64,000 nt of DNA from Sva-07 sp963716235 (GTDB lineage Bacteria; Actinomycetota; Acidimicrobiia; Acidimicrobiales; Ilumatobacteraceae): NCBI GenBank assembly GCA_963716235.1, contig CAVQTE010000030.1, forward strand, positions 62,001 to 126,000, given 5' to 3'. The translations under genes were made by a program, and so were the position numbers. This document shows positions 55,189-64,000 of the stretch, piece by piece; within the stretch, counting starts at the first letter, position 1, and each line of letters starts with the position of its first letter. The notes under the pieces are model-generated. The model worked only from the letters and a program-made list of their open reading frames with translations. It searched no databases and had not been told where the DNA came from.

Positions 55189-56609
55189 GCCGGCGCCGTC
55201 AAGGTCAACGTGGCGTCGATGGCCTCACGAAGGCAGCGGGTGAACAGATCGTGATCGACCACCGCCGCGCGATCACTGTTGATCCCGAGGTGAACGGTGC
55301 CGTCGTAGCTGAACAGCGTGATGTTGATCGCCGCGCCTGCCAACGGCCCGAATGCCTGGAACTCGTCGACCTTGGCCCCGGCCATGAACATGGGGAACGA
55401 CGGCCCCGGAACGTTCGAGGTGGTGATGTCGACACCCTTGAGCATCGCGCCGAGCACCGACACCGATGCGGCGGGACCGAGACGCGAGATCACACCCGAG
55501 ATGTCGTTGACGTGGGGGAGTGCGGGCTCTGCGGTCACCGCCCGCAGCAGCGCCTTGATCTCCACGAGCCGCGTGGCGGCATCGGTGTCGCTGAGTGGCA
55601 GCACCATGCGGGTGGGTACGAACTGGTTGTCGAACCGGTTCGCCGAGTCACCGCCGCGCACACTGACCGGCATGTTCATCCTCACCTGCGAACACGGTGA
55701 CCCCATCGCGTCGTGGTAGCGCCGCAGCGCATCGAGCGTGGTCGCCACGAAGGCATCGTTGAGCGTCGCGTCGACCGAGCGGGCTGCCGCCTTGAAGTCG
55801 GAGAACGGCACCGACACGGTGTCGAAACACGTGTTGAGCGAACGCTGCGTCATCAGCGCGCTGAGCGGCGTCGTCGCCGGCCTGACGACCCGGGCGATCG
55901 AGCCGGTCGTGCGCCCGAGCTGCTCGATGGTCCCGAGCGGGTCGCGCAACAGCTCGCCGGCGGTTCGCAGCGAGGCCCTTCCGACTCGCACTCCGGTTCT
56001 CGCCTCGCTGGCGATCCGATGGCTGAGCGAGCGGGCGCCCGGGATCGACCACAGCGGCGAGACGACACGATGCGTGTGGGGGACCGAGGACTCGTCGAGT
56101 TCGACCACCTCGGTCGGGTCGGCCTCGAGGTCGACCATCTGTGCGAGGAGCTGCACCAGGCCGAGACCGTCGGCGATTGCGTGGTGCACCTTCATCACGA
56201 ACGCAGCCCGCTTGCCCGGCAGGCCCTCGATGACACACAACTCCCACAGCGGGCGGTCCTTGTCGAACGAACGCCCGGCGAGTCGCTGCGCATGATCGAG
56301 CACCTCGCGACGTCCGAGTCGTCGCCCCGGCAGACGAGCCCAGCTGTAGTGGTAGCTGACGTCGAAGTTCGGATCCTGCATCCAACGTGGGGGTGCGACG
56401 CCGGGCTGTTCGTCGACGACCCGTTGACGCAAGCGGGGGATCGTGGATGCGATCCGCTCGACGACCGCGTCCATCCGGCGACGATCGGGCACCGAGTCGA
56501 GGAACCAGACGCTCGTGATCGTCGAGCGCAGCAGCGGATCGCGCTCGATGTGCCAGAGCACCGAATCGCTCTCGCTCATCCATTCGTCGTAGTGCAGCTC
56601 GCTCACCAT
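55185..56609 (-). CDS. Wax ester synthase/diacylglycerol acyltransferase (WS/DGAT)
   Basis: 474 residues from ATG 56609, the start giving the family N-terminus (SELHYDEWMSESDSVLWH). The acyltransferase active-site motif HHxxxDG is seen as KVHHAIADGLG near residue 145. C-terminal conserved blocks are VDATLNDAFVATTLDALRRYH and TTSNVPGPSFPMFMAGAKV. It esterifies long-chain alcohols or diacylglycerol with acyl-CoA, making storage lipid at the membrane face. It is back-to-back with a second WS/DGAT gene. Confidence 0.9.
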   Translation of the reverse strand: MVSELHYDEWMSESDSVLWHIERDPLLRSTITSVWFLDSVPDRRRMDAVVERIASTIPRLRQRVVDEQPGVAPPRWMQDPNFDVSYHYSWARLPGRRLGRREVLDHAQRLAGRSFDKDRPLWELCVIEGLPGKRAAFVMKVHHAIADGLGLVQLLAQMVDLEADPTEVVELDESSVPHTHRVVSPLWSIPGARSLSHRIASEARTGVRVGRASLRTAGELLRDPLGTIEQLGRTTGSIARVVRPATTPLSALMTQRSLNTCFDTVSVPFSDFKAAARSVDATLNDAFVATTLDALRRYHDAMGSPCSQVRMNMPVSVRGGDSANRFDNQFVPTRMVLPLSDTDAATRLVEIKALLRAVTAEPALPHVNDISGVISRLGPAASVSVLGAMLKGVDITTSNVPGPSFPMFMAGAKVDEFQAFGPLAGAAINITLFSYDGTVHLGINSDRAAVVDHDLFTRCLREAIDATLTLTAPA

Positions 56610-56684
56610 GGCCTCCACGGCCGAAGGTACACGTTGTTCGCACCCGAGGTGTCGCCGAGAAGCGATTGGCGCGAGACTCGCGGC

Positions 56685-58241
56685 GTGAAGCAGCTGTCCG
56701 GACTCGACGCCAGTTTCCTGTACATGGAGACGCCCACCACCTACGGCCATGTCAACGGCCTGGCGATCTACGAACGGCCGACGCCCGACTTCGACCCGTA
56801 CCAGGCCGCGTACGACCGCTTCGACGCCCTGATCGGCCGCCTCGAACCGATGCGCCGGCGGTTGGTCGAAGTGCCGTTCCGTCTCGACCATCCGTACTGG
56901 ATCGACGATCCCGACTTCGACCTCAACTATCACGTTCGCCACATCGGTCTCGCGCCTCCCGGTGGCGCCGACCAACTCGCCGAGCAGGTGGCCCGGATCG
57001 TCGGGCGACCCATGGACCGCTCGCGGCCGCTGTGGGAGGCCTACGTCATCGAGGGCCTCGCCGACGGTCGATGGGCGATGCTCACCAAGACCCACCACGC
57101 CACCATCGACGGCGCGTCCGGCGTGCTCCTGCTCGGCATCCTCACCGACCCCTCGGCGGATGCCCCGTTGCCGGAGCACACCGACTGGGTCGGCGAACAG
57201 GTGCCGAGCGATCGTGAACTCCTCGAGCGAACGATGCGCAATCTGGCGCTCAACCCCGTGAAGGGGATGCGCCTGTCGTTGCGGATGGTGCGCAACTTCG
57301 CCGAGGCCGCCGGGGTCGACAGCGTGTCGGCGATCGCCGGCCAGGCGCGCGATCTCCTGAAGTCGATGGCTCTGGGCGGCGCAGTCGACACACCCGAGCC
57401 GACGCACCGCGTCAGGCTCCCGTTGTCGCCGGCCCCGCCGACGCCGTTCAACAAGACGATCACGCCGCACCGGCGGTTCGCGATGCGCTCGACGGCGCTC
57501 GGCAACATCAAGGCCATCAAGGACGCGTCCGGCTGCACCGTCAACGACGTCGTCATGGCGATCTGTACCGGTGCGTTGCGCGAGTACCTGATCCGTCACG
57601 ACGCGCTGCCCGAGCAGCCGTTGCGTGCGATGGTCCCGGTGTCGATTCGCACCGGCGCCGAGGAGGACCCGTGGACGAACCGCGTCGGGGGCATCATCGC
57701 CGATCTGCCGACCAACTGTGACGACCCGCTCGAACGGCTCCGCCGGTGCCACGTGGCGATGAACGAGGCCAAGCGCCAGATGGATGTCCTGCCGGCCGAG
57801 GACATCGCCGAGCTGGCGCAGGTGGCGCCGCCGCTCGCCGCCACCGCGGCGATGCGGTTGCAGTCGCGCCTGCGGCTGGCCGATCGCGTGAACCTGCCCA
57901 CGAACGTGGTGATCTCCAATGTGCCCGGACCCAGGCACGCGCTGTATTTCGCCGGCGCGAAGATGACCAACTACATCCCGGTCTCGACGATCACCGACGA
58001 CATGGGCCTGAACATCACCGTGCACAGCTACCTCGACCGTCTCGATTTCGGCCTGATCGCCGACCGGGAACTGGTGCCCGACCTCTGGGACCTCGTCGAC
58101 CTGCACATCGACGAGATCGGGCGACTCCTCGACGCCACGGGTGCCGAGTGGTTCGAGGAGCAGGAACCGCCGTCGATGCGTCGCGGCACGCCGGGTCTGC
58201 CGGGTTCCGATCGCGCCGCGAAGACAGTCGCCGCAAAATGA
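56685..58241 (+). CDS. Wax ester synthase/diacylglycerol acyltransferase (WS/DGAT), second copy
   Basis: 518 residues from GTG 56685. N-terminus VKQLSGLDASFLYMETPTTYGHV is typical of this family, the active site is KTHHATIDGASG near residue 140, and TNRVGGIIADLPTN and VISNVPGPRHALYFAGAK follow. It is clearly diverged from the divergent copy, so this is an old duplication. The 75-nt gap holds both start regions. The stop codon overlaps a stem-loop. Confidence 0.9.
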   Translation: MKQLSGLDASFLYMETPTTYGHVNGLAIYERPTPDFDPYQAAYDRFDALIGRLEPMRRRLVEVPFRLDHPYWIDDPDFDLNYHVRHIGLAPPGGADQLAEQVARIVGRPMDRSRPLWEAYVIEGLADGRWAMLTKTHHATIDGASGVLLLGILTDPSADAPLPEHTDWVGEQVPSDRELLERTMRNLALNPVKGMRLSLRMVRNFAEAAGVDSVSAIAGQARDLLKSMALGGAVDTPEPTHRVRLPLSPAPPTPFNKTITPHRRFAMRSTALGNIKAIKDASGCTVNDVVMAICTGALREYLIRHDALPEQPLRAMVPVSIRTGAEEDPWTNRVGGIIADLPTNCDDPLERLRRCHVAMNEAKRQMDVLPAEDIAELAQVAPPLAATAAMRLQSRLRLADRVNLPTNVVISNVPGPRHALYFAGAKMTNYIPVSTITDDMGLNITVHSYLDRLDFGLIADRELVPDLWDLVDLHIDEIGRLLDATGAEWFEEQEPPSMRRGTPGLPGSDRAAKTVAAK

Positions 58242-58270
58242 GACGCGGGGTCGGACTCCGCGTCTCATTT
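58236..58270 (+). terminator. Stem-loop at WS/DGAT stop codon
   Basis: AAATGAGACGCGG (58236-58248) pairs perfectly with CCGCGTCTCATTT (58258-58270) around a 9-nt loop. The left arm includes the WS/DGAT stop codon. The loop side shares ATGAGACGCGGGGT with sequence at 38607, also just after a stop. A short TTT follows, so termination is plausible but not certain. Confidence 0.55.
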
Positions 58271-58316
58271 GGGGTTCGAATCTGATCGAACCGCGGCGAT
58301 CGGCAAGAGTGGCGCC

Positions 58317-59555
58317 ATGGACTTCGATCTCCCACCCGAGGATCATCCGACGCGACGCACGGTGCGCGAATGGATCGCTGCCAATCCGTCACCGACCGGA
58401 AAGGTGCTGGCCGAAGCCGGCTATGTGGTTCCCCACTGGCCCAAGCCCTGGGGCCTCGAGGCCGACCCGATCGACCAGCTGGTCATCGACGACGAGCTCT
58501 CCCGTGCCGGGATCCGTCGCCCGAACAACCACATCGGGATCGGGTGGGCAGCGCCCACGATCTTCCTGGCCGGCACCCCGCAGCAGCACGAGCGGTACCT
58601 CCCGAAGATCTTCAGCGGTGAGGAGTTCTGGTGTCAGCTGTTCTCCGAGCCCGACGCCGGCTCCGACCTCGCCAACCTTGGCACACGCGCCGTGCGTGAT
58701 GGCGACGAGTACGTCGTCAACGGCTCCAAGATCTGGTCGAGCGGTGCCCACCATTCGCAGCTCGGCATCCTGATCGCCCGCACCGACCCCGACCAGCCCA
58801 AGCACAAGGGCATCTCCTACTTCATCTGCCCGATGGATCTTCCGGGGATCACCATGAGCCCGATCGTCGACATGACCACGGCGCACTCGTTCAACCAGGT
58901 GTTCTTCGACGACGTCCGCATCCCGGCGTCGCTGCGCGTCGGTGACGAAGGCGACGGCTGGCGGCTCGCCAAGGTCACACTGTCGAACGAACGGGTGTCG
59001 CTGTCGGCGGCCGGTTCGCTCTGGGGTGTCGGGCCATCCGCGGGTGAACTGCTGCAGGTGATCCGCGACGGTGGAGGCCTCGCCGATCCGGTGCTGCGCG
59101 ACCAGGCAGCGCGCTTGCACATCGAGGCCGAGCTCCTGCGCCTGAACCGGATGCGGAGTCTCAGCGCCACGCTCAAGGGCAAGACCCCCGGCCCGGAAGC
59201 GTCGATCCAGAAGATCATGGCCGACGAACACGGCCAGCACGTGATGGCGCTCGCGAAAGCAGTCGCCGGCGCCGACGGCATGCTCGCCGGCTCAGGGCCC
59301 ACCGGTGTCATCCCATCGACCGCTCAGAACGGCCCGACCGAGAACAACTTCAAGACGACCCGTCAGTACCCCGAGGTCGACCCGATCTGGCACTACGGCT
59401 ATCTGTTCAGTCCGGCGCTCACACTGGGCGGCGGCACGTTCGCCGTCCAACGCAACATCGTCGGTGAGTTCGTCCTCGGTCTGCCTCGCGAACCCAACCT
59501 CGAAAAGGGCCTCACCTGGTCAGAGGCGCGTCACCTGGCTCCGACGCGTGGCTGA
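58317..59555 (+). CDS. Acyl-CoA dehydrogenase
   Basis: 412 residues from ATG 58317. FAD/substrate regions: FWCQLFSEPDAGSDLANLGTRA, YVVNGSKIWSSGAHHSQ, HSFNQVFFDDVRIP and a C-terminal helical domain with EVDPIWHYGYLFSPALTLGGGTF. The catalytic Glu region is not obvious, as in the long-chain and steroid-type groups where its position varies. It introduces a double bond in an acyl-CoA. Its end overlaps the kinase gene start by 8 nt. Confidence 0.86.
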   Translation: MDFDLPPEDHPTRRTVREWIAANPSPTGKVLAEAGYVVPHWPKPWGLEADPIDQLVIDDELSRAGIRRPNNHIGIGWAAPTIFLAGTPQQHERYLPKIFSGEEFWCQLFSEPDAGSDLANLGTRAVRDGDEYVVNGSKIWSSGAHHSQLGILIARTDPDQPKHKGISYFICPMDLPGITMSPIVDMTTAHSFNQVFFDDVRIPASLRVGDEGDGWRLAKVTLSNERVSLSAAGSLWGVGPSAGELLQVIRDGGGLADPVLRDQAARLHIEAELLRLNRMRSLSATLKGKTPGPEASIQKIMADEHGQHVMALAKAVAGADGMLAGSGPTGVIPSTAQNGPTENNFKTTRQYPEVDPIWHYGYLFSPALTLGGGTFAVQRNIVGEFVLGLPREPNLEKGLTWSEARHLAPTRG

Positions 59556-60309
59556 CGTCCACGGATTCGGCATCGACATCGGCGGTACCGGCATGAAGGC
59601 CGCCATCGTCGACGTGACCACCGGCGTGCTCGTGTCGAAGCGGCACCGCATCTCCACTCCCCGGCCGGCGACACCCGCAGCGATGGCCGAGGTCGTCAAC
59701 GAGTTGATCGCGGGTCACGACTGGTCGGCGCCGCTGGGCGTCGCCTTCCCGGCGATCGTCCATCACGGAGTCGTCGGCCTCGCGGCCAACATCGACGGGA
59801 GCTGGATGGGGGTCGACGCCGACGCGCTCTTCACGGAGGCGTGTGGGCTCCACGTGACGATGATCAACGATGCCGACGCCGCCGGAATCGCCGAGGTGCG
59901 GTTCGGAGCCGGGCGTGGCCGCGCCGGTGTCGTCATCATGCTGACGTTCGGTACCGGGATCGGGTCGGGCCTGTTCATCGACGGCACGCTCGTGCCGAAC
60001 ACCGAACTCGGGCACCTCGAACTCGACGGGCACGACGCCGAGACCCGGGCGTCGGCCGTCGTTCGCGAACGCGAGGGCATCGGCTGGGGTGAGTGGGCCC
60101 CGCGGGTCGAGCGATACCTGCGTCACGTCGAGATGCTCTTCTCGCCCGATCTGTTCATCGTCGGCGGGGGAGCGTCGAAGGTCGCCGAGCAGTGGTTGCC
60201 CCTGATCTCGATCGAGACGGAAGTCGTTCCCGCGACGATGGCGAACAACGCCGGCATCGTCGGCGCCGCTCTCGTCGGCGCGGGTCTCGGGCTGTCGCCG
60301 GCGAACTGA
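59548..60309 (+). CDS. ppgK: Polyphosphate glucokinase, ROK family
   Basis: 253 residues, the usual size for polyphosphate glucokinase. GTG 59548 gives VADVHGFGIDIGGTGMKAAIVD, with the phosphate-binding GGTGMK. MINDADAAGIAE carries the catalytic Asp, LTFGTGIGSGLF the second phosphate loop and NTELGHLEL the substrate Glu-x-Gly-His region. It phosphorylates glucose with polyphosphate (or ATP), which suits glucose released by the alpha-glucosidase at 24-26 kb. Overlaps the acyl-CoA dehydrogenase stop by 8 nt. Confidence 0.85.
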   Translation: MADVHGFGIDIGGTGMKAAIVDVTTGVLVSKRHRISTPRPATPAAMAEVVNELIAGHDWSAPLGVAFPAIVHHGVVGLAANIDGSWMGVDADALFTEACGLHVTMINDADAAGIAEVRFGAGRGRAGVVIMLTFGTGIGSGLFIDGTLVPNTELGHLELDGHDAETRASAVVREREGIGWGEWAPRVERYLRHVEMLFSPDLFIVGGGASKVAEQWLPLISIETEVVPATMANNAGIVGAALVGAGLGLSPAN

Positions 60310-60313
60310 GTCG

Positions 60314-60609
60314 TCAGGCTTCGGGCGTGCATGACGCAGCGGCACGTCCTCGACCCGTGACTTGGCGAGAGCTTCCGGATCGAACGCTTCGTCGTACTCG
60401 GCGACGGTGCCGGGCCTGGAGCCGCGTGTCGCTGCGATCACCGTCCACGCGATGTAGGCGCTGAGCAGGCCCACCAGAACCAGTCCCTCGATCCGGCCGA
60501 GTTGCTCGTTCAGGACGAACACCAGCACGAGCACCGAGACGGCAACCATGATCGGTACGTCGAGACGAACGATGCGCCGTGCGACGAACAACGAGCCGCC
60601 GCCGCGCAC
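60314..60609 (-). pseudogene. Remnant of a calcium/sodium antiporter-like membrane protein
   Basis: This fills the 339-nt gap between the kinase and oxidoreductase genes. An open minus-strand frame from GTG 60609 reads FVARRIVRLDVPIMVAVSVL..., then RIEGLVLVGLLSAYIAWTVIAAT. That is the pattern of the middle of YrbG/CaCA antiporters (the RxDLPIM linker plus the first helices of the second repeat), then a hydrophilic tail to EDVPLRHARP. The upstream half is absent. The frame passes into the kinase gene unless an indel near 60322 restores the stop at 60314. It is best read as a gene fragment; a genuine small two-TM protein is possible. Confidence 0.45.
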
Positions 60610-60647
60610 GAGGCCCTGTTGCAGGACTCGTCCGTCAGTTGGCGATG

Positions 60648-63600
60648 TCAGGTCGTACGCCGGGCGAGCTCCGCTCGGTAGGTCGTGGCTCGGCGCAGCT
60701 TGAGTTCTTCGTAGCCGCGAACCTGATCGGGGAGCGAGGCGATCTCGACGGCCTCGTCGAGGGTGTGACGGTTGAGGGTGTGAAGGTCGAGCCCTCGCTG
60801 AAGACGATGCACGGCGTCGATGTACTCGGGGATCAACGATCGCTCGACGCGTCGCACCTCGGCCCACCGGAACGGGTCGGCCAGCGTGCCCCGGAGCCCC
60901 TTCGCGGCTCGCAGGACCCGCAGGGTCGGTACCGCCGAGTGTCGCAGCTTCAGTTTCCGGTTGATGCCCATCGCTCGCAGCATGGGCGGGTGGAGGTGAT
61001 AGGTGATCGTCGTCCCGCGTCCACCGACGGCCTCGTACCCGGCTCGGGCCCGGTCGTCGAGGAGGAGCCGGGCGACCTCGTACTCGTCCTTGTACGCCAT
61101 CAGTTTGTGGAGGTTGCGGGCGACGGCATCGGTGAAGCGCGTCGAATCCGTCGCGACACGTTGCTCGGCACGTCGGGCGTCGGCGACAACCGCTCGGAAC
61201 CGGTCGGCATACGCGGCCGACTGATAGCCGACGAGGTCGTCCGCGAGACGGTCGATCAGCTCGTCGAGGGTCTCCGGTCGCGGTGTCTGGGGGAGTTCGG
61301 CCGCTCGCTCGACCGCGTCGGGGTCGTCGGCCCACGCCCGACCCCAACGGAACGCGGCCAGGTTCGCGTCAACGGCGACGCCGTTGAGTGCGATGGCACG
61401 TTGGATCGCCTCGGGCGGCACCGGAATCGCACCGATCTGGACCGCAGCGCCCAACACGATCACGTTGGCTGTGGTCGTCGATCCGAGGACTGCGTCGGCC
61501 AGTGCCGCCGCGTCGAGGTGACGGTTGTCGGTGACTCGGGACTCGGTGTTCACCCGGTCGAGCAACGTGGCGATGGTGGGTGCCGCGAGGTCGGGGTGGG
61601 TCACCATCTGCCCCGTCGGTACGACAGCGCTGGACGCAACCACCACGGTGCGGTCGGCTCGGGCGTCGGCAAGGTTGGTGTCGCTCGCCGCGACGAGAAG
61701 GTCGAACGCAAGCAGACAATCGACACCCGAGACGTTCGCGTGGTTCGACGCCACGGTGGCGCCCGTTGTGATCCGGATGTCGCTCGTCACGGGCCCGGCC
61801 TTCTGTGACAGCCCGGTCTGATCGAGACCCCGGACGTCGCGGCCCGCAAGCATCGCGGCGGTCCCGAGGACTTGGCTGACCGTGACGACGCCGGTGCCGC
61901 CGATGCCGACCATGCGCACGGTGAAGTCGTCGGCATCGACGATCGGATCGGCCGGATCGGCCACGTCGGCGGGGGGTGCCGGTCGTTGCGCGCGCCGTCG
62001 GTCACGGGCGTTCGTGTCGGTGGTGACCGTCGCGAACGACGGGCAGTCGCCCTGCAGGCAGGAGAAGTCGAAGTTGCAGCTGGTCTGGTGGATCTGCGTC
62101 TTACGTCCGAACGGCGTGTCGACCGGCTGTACCGACAGGCAGTTGCTCTTGTCGCCGCAGTCGCCGCATCCCTCACACACCCGCTCGTTGATGACGACGC
62201 GGAATCCAGGCGTGGCGATCGTTCCTCGCGCCCGGCCACGGCGATTCTCCGCCGCACAGGCCTGGTCGTGGATGAGGACGGTGACGCCGCTCACCGAAGC
62301 GAGCACGTCGAGCGCCTCGTCGAACCGGCTGCGATCCCAGACGTCGATGCCCGAAGGGAACGCGCTGCGTGGATGTCGATCGGGGTCGTCGCTGGTGACG
62401 ATCACCCGGGCGACGCCCTCGAGCAGCAGCATCGCGGCGAGGTCGGGCACCGACATCCGCCCCTCGGGATCCTGGCCGCCGGTCATCGCGACGGTGCCGT
62501 TGTAGAGGAGTCTGTAGGTGATGTCGATGCCGGCTGCGACTGCCGCTCGCACGGCGAGCGAACCGGAGTGGAAGAAGGTGCCGTCGCCGAGGTTCTGCAC
62601 CAGGTGGTCGCGCCCGACGAAGGGGGCCATCCCGATCCACTGAGCGCCCTCGGTCCCCATGCAGGTCAGTCCGACGATGTCGCCGACACGATCCGGATCC
62701 ATCATCGCCACCATCGCATGGCACCCGATCCCGCCGCCGACGAGCGTGCCCGGCGCCGCCCGTGTGCTGCGGTTGTGCGGGCATCCCGAGCAGTAGAACG
62801 GTGCACGGTTGACCGTGAGCGCGATCCGTGGTCGCTGCGGTTCGACAACGTCGGCGATCGGGCGGATCCGGGTGGCCAGGCGCGACGAGAGGCGAGCGTG
62901 GATCGGGCCGATCAACGTGTCGACGTCGAGGGTGCCGTGGCCCGGTACGAGCAGTTCACCCGTCTCGTCGCGACGGCCCACGACCAGCGGATGGTGGGCG
63001 CCGTCGTAGAACGACGCCTTGAGGAGTTGCTCGAGTGTCGGATTCTTCTCCTCGATGACCAGTACTTCGTCGAGTCCTTCGGCGAATTCGCGGGCCTGTC
63101 GCGGGTCGAGCGGCACAGGCATCAACAGCTGGAAGAGCCGGAGCCCGGCGGCGCGGAGATCGTCATCGCTCTCCAGTCCGATCAGGCAGAGGACCTCGCG
63201 CATCTCGTGGAAGGTCTGGCCGCACGCGGCGATGCCGAGCCAGTCGTCGGCAGTGCGCGTGACCACCCGGTTGAGGTGATTGTCCACGCCGTACCGACGC
63301 GCCAACGGCCAACGCATCTCCTGGAACTCACGCTCCATCTCCAGCGTGTACGGCGTGAGCAGTCGTCCGTTGGGGCGGGGATGGAAGGGCTCGCCGTCGA
63401 CCTCGACGACCGGGGCGATCGGCCGGACACGATCGGGATGGACGTCGACGGTACCGGTGCCGTCGGCGACCGCGGTGACGAGCTTGAGTCCGGCCCAGAG
63501 TCCGCACGACCGCGACAGGGCTACGGCGTGTCGCGAGAGATCGAGGGCCTCCTGGACGTCGCCGGGGAACAGGATCGGCATGTGGAGGTCGACCATCGTG

Positions 63601-64000
63601 GCGTCGCTCGACGACGGCAGCGTGGACGACTTCGCCGCGGGATCGTCGCCGACGACGGCCACGACACCACCGTGCATCGACGTGCCGGCGAACACGGCGT
63701 GGCGGATCGCGTCGCTGCTGCGGTCGAATCCCGGACCCTTGCCGTACCAGATGCCCACCACACCGTCGTAACGAGCGTCCGTGAGGGTCATCGCGAGCTG
63801 GCTGCCCATCACGGCCGTCGCCGCCAGCTCCTCGTTCACCGCCGGCTGCACGAGGATCGGCAGGTCAGCCACCGTGGCTGCGGCCCGGCGCAGTTCCTCG
63901 GTGAAGGTCCCGAGGGGCGAGCCTTGATACCCGGATGCGAATGCCGCGGTGGTGAGGCCGAGTCGCCGATCGATGCGCAGCTGGTCGACGGGGAGTCTGG
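60648..64000 (-). CDS. Indolepyruvate ferredoxin oxidoreductase, fused alpha/beta-gamma type (5' end outside window)
   Basis: 1,117 codons are visible and the frame is open to the right edge, where it begins ...RLPVDQLRIDRR; family members are about 1,150-1,200 residues, so little is missing. GYQGSPLG and QPAVNEELAATAVMGSQ lie near the N-terminus, TPP/pyrimidine-domain blocks such as GVVGIWYGKGPGFDRS follow, and NRAPFYCSGCPHNRSTRA, VCEGCGDCGDKSNC plus SCNFDFSCLQGDCPSF are Fe-S regions. The gamma-domain GIGGTGVVTVSQVLGTAA is near residue 680 and a C-terminal DUF6537-type region ends the protein. It oxidatively decarboxylates aryl or branched 2-oxo acids to acyl-CoA. The internal GTG at 63872 is not the start. 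Confidence 0.9.
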   Translation of the reverse strand, partial: RLPVDQLRIDRRLGLTTAAFASGYQGSPLGTFTEELRRAAATVADLPILVQPAVNEELAATAVMGSQLAMTLTDARYDGVVGIWYGKGPGFDRSSDAIRHAVFAGTSMHGGVVAVVGDDPAAKSSTLPSSSDATMVDLHMPILFPGDVQEALDLSRHAVALSRSCGLWAGLKLVTAVADGTGTVDVHPDRVRPIAPVVEVDGEPFHPRPNGRLLTPYTLEMEREFQEMRWPLARRYGVDNHLNRVVTRTADDWLGIAACGQTFHEMREVLCLIGLESDDDLRAAGLRLFQLLMPVPLDPRQAREFAEGLDEVLVIEEKNPTLEQLLKASFYDGAHHPLVVGRRDETGELLVPGHGTLDVDTLIGPIHARLSSRLATRIRPIADVVEPQRPRIALTVNRAPFYCSGCPHNRSTRAAPGTLVGGGIGCHAMVAMMDPDRVGDIVGLTCMGTEGAQWIGMAPFVGRDHLVQNLGDGTFFHSGSLAVRAAVAAGIDITYRLLYNGTVAMTGGQDPEGRMSVPDLAAMLLLEGVARVIVTSDDPDRHPRSAFPSGIDVWDRSRFDEALDVLASVSGVTVLIHDQACAAENRRGRARGTIATPGFRVVINERVCEGCGDCGDKSNCLSVQPVDTPFGRKTQIHQTSCNFDFSCLQGDCPSFATVTTDTNARDRRRAQRPAPPADVADPADPIVDADDFTVRMVGIGGTGVVTVSQVLGTAAMLAGRDVRGLDQTGLSQKAGPVTSDIRITTGATVASNHANVSGVDCLLAFDLLVAASDTNLADARADRTVVVASSAVVPTGQMVTHPDLAAPTIATLLDRVNTESRVTDNRHLDAAALADAVLGSTTTANVIVLGAAVQIGAIPVPPEAIQRAIALNGVAVDANLAAFRWGRAWADDPDAVERAAELPQTPRPETLDELIDRLADDLVGYQSAAYADRFRAVVADARRAEQRVATDSTRFTDAVARNLHKLMAYKDEYEVARLLLDDRARAGYEAVGGRGTTITYHLHPPMLRAMGINRKLKLRHSAVPTLRVLRAAKGLRGTLADPFRWAEVRRVERSLIPEYIDAVHRLQRGLDLHTLNRHTLDEAVEIASLPDQVRGYEELKLRRATTYRAELARRTT

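Noticed and set aside
55185..58346. A 1,053-codon open frame on the minus strand opposite the second WS/DGAT gene
   Set aside because: Only the part below 56609 encodes WS/DGAT sequence. The rest is an Arg/Val/Asp-rich shadow of the plus-strand gene produced by high third-position GC.
59512..60313. Continuation of the antiporter-remnant frame through the kinase gene
   Set aside because: The sequence past about 60320 is antisense to conserved polyphosphate glucokinase codons and has no antiporter features.

Overview
The window is high-GC DNA (CDS third positions nearly all G/C, frequent GTG starts, many 4-nt ATGA/GTGA gene overlaps) that looks like a chromosomal segment of a free-living, aerobic actinobacterium. 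The gene mix points to an Acidimicrobiia/Ilumatobacter-like organism: luciferase-like flavin/F420 oxidoreductases, Rieske oxygenases, acyl-CoA enzymes, WS/DGAT acyltransferases, polyphosphate glucokinase and a fused indolepyruvate ferredoxin oxidoreductase. That placement is inference from gene content, not a phylogeny. I see no rRNA, tRNA, CRISPR array, transposase or phage gene.

Layout. 0-5.3 kb: a glycan locus (GH130 phosphorylase/hydrolase, two GT4 glycosyltransferases, a frameshifted barrel-like partner). 5.3-16.1 kb: catabolic oxygenase region with three Rieske oxygenases, a TetR-controlled four-gene operon, three LLM-class oxidoreductases and a SnoaL-like protein. 16.2-26 kb: a complete sugar-uptake regulon (ABC ATPase, two permeases, lipoprotein binding protein, LacI repressor, amylosucrase, alpha-glucosidase, cupin) tied together by two LacI-type operators and a clear sigma70-type promoter. 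26-39 kb: acyl-CoA ligases, SDR, enoyl-CoA hydratase, metallo-beta-lactamase, HtrA-type protease, a Baeyer-Villiger monooxygenase coupled to a second FAD monooxygenase, and a DJ-1-like protein. 38.8-42.6 kb: membrane-lipid genes, including a fusion of a CREST-type transmembrane hydrolase to a PlsC-type acyltransferase. 42.7-48.4 kb: universal stress protein, sulfatase, its formylglycine-generating enzyme, HAD phosphatase, SulP transporter. 48.4-52.3 kb: small envelope/stress membrane proteins (PLDc_N-SHOCT proteins, GlsB/YeaQ-like protein, CPA1 antiporter). 52.3-64 kb: truncated amidohydrolase, L,D-transpeptidase, a DUF202 pair, back-to-back WS/DGAT genes, acyl-CoA dehydrogenase, polyphosphate glucokinase, an antiporter remnant and the large indolepyruvate ferredoxin oxidoreductase that runs off the right end.

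Two things stand out. First, a family of about 52-nt palindromes sharing CCGAAA/TTTCGG ends with a small internal loop: three copies sit exactly between convergent genes, and a fourth, with longer arms, lies in frame inside a FAD monooxygenase. Second, at least eight otherwise well-conserved genes are broken by single-base-type frameshifts after which the conserved protein resumes. This most simply suggests residual indel errors in the assembly, and those genes should be read as reconstructed products. A separate 23-bp perfect inverted repeat covers the start codon and nucleotide-binding motif of an SDR gene.
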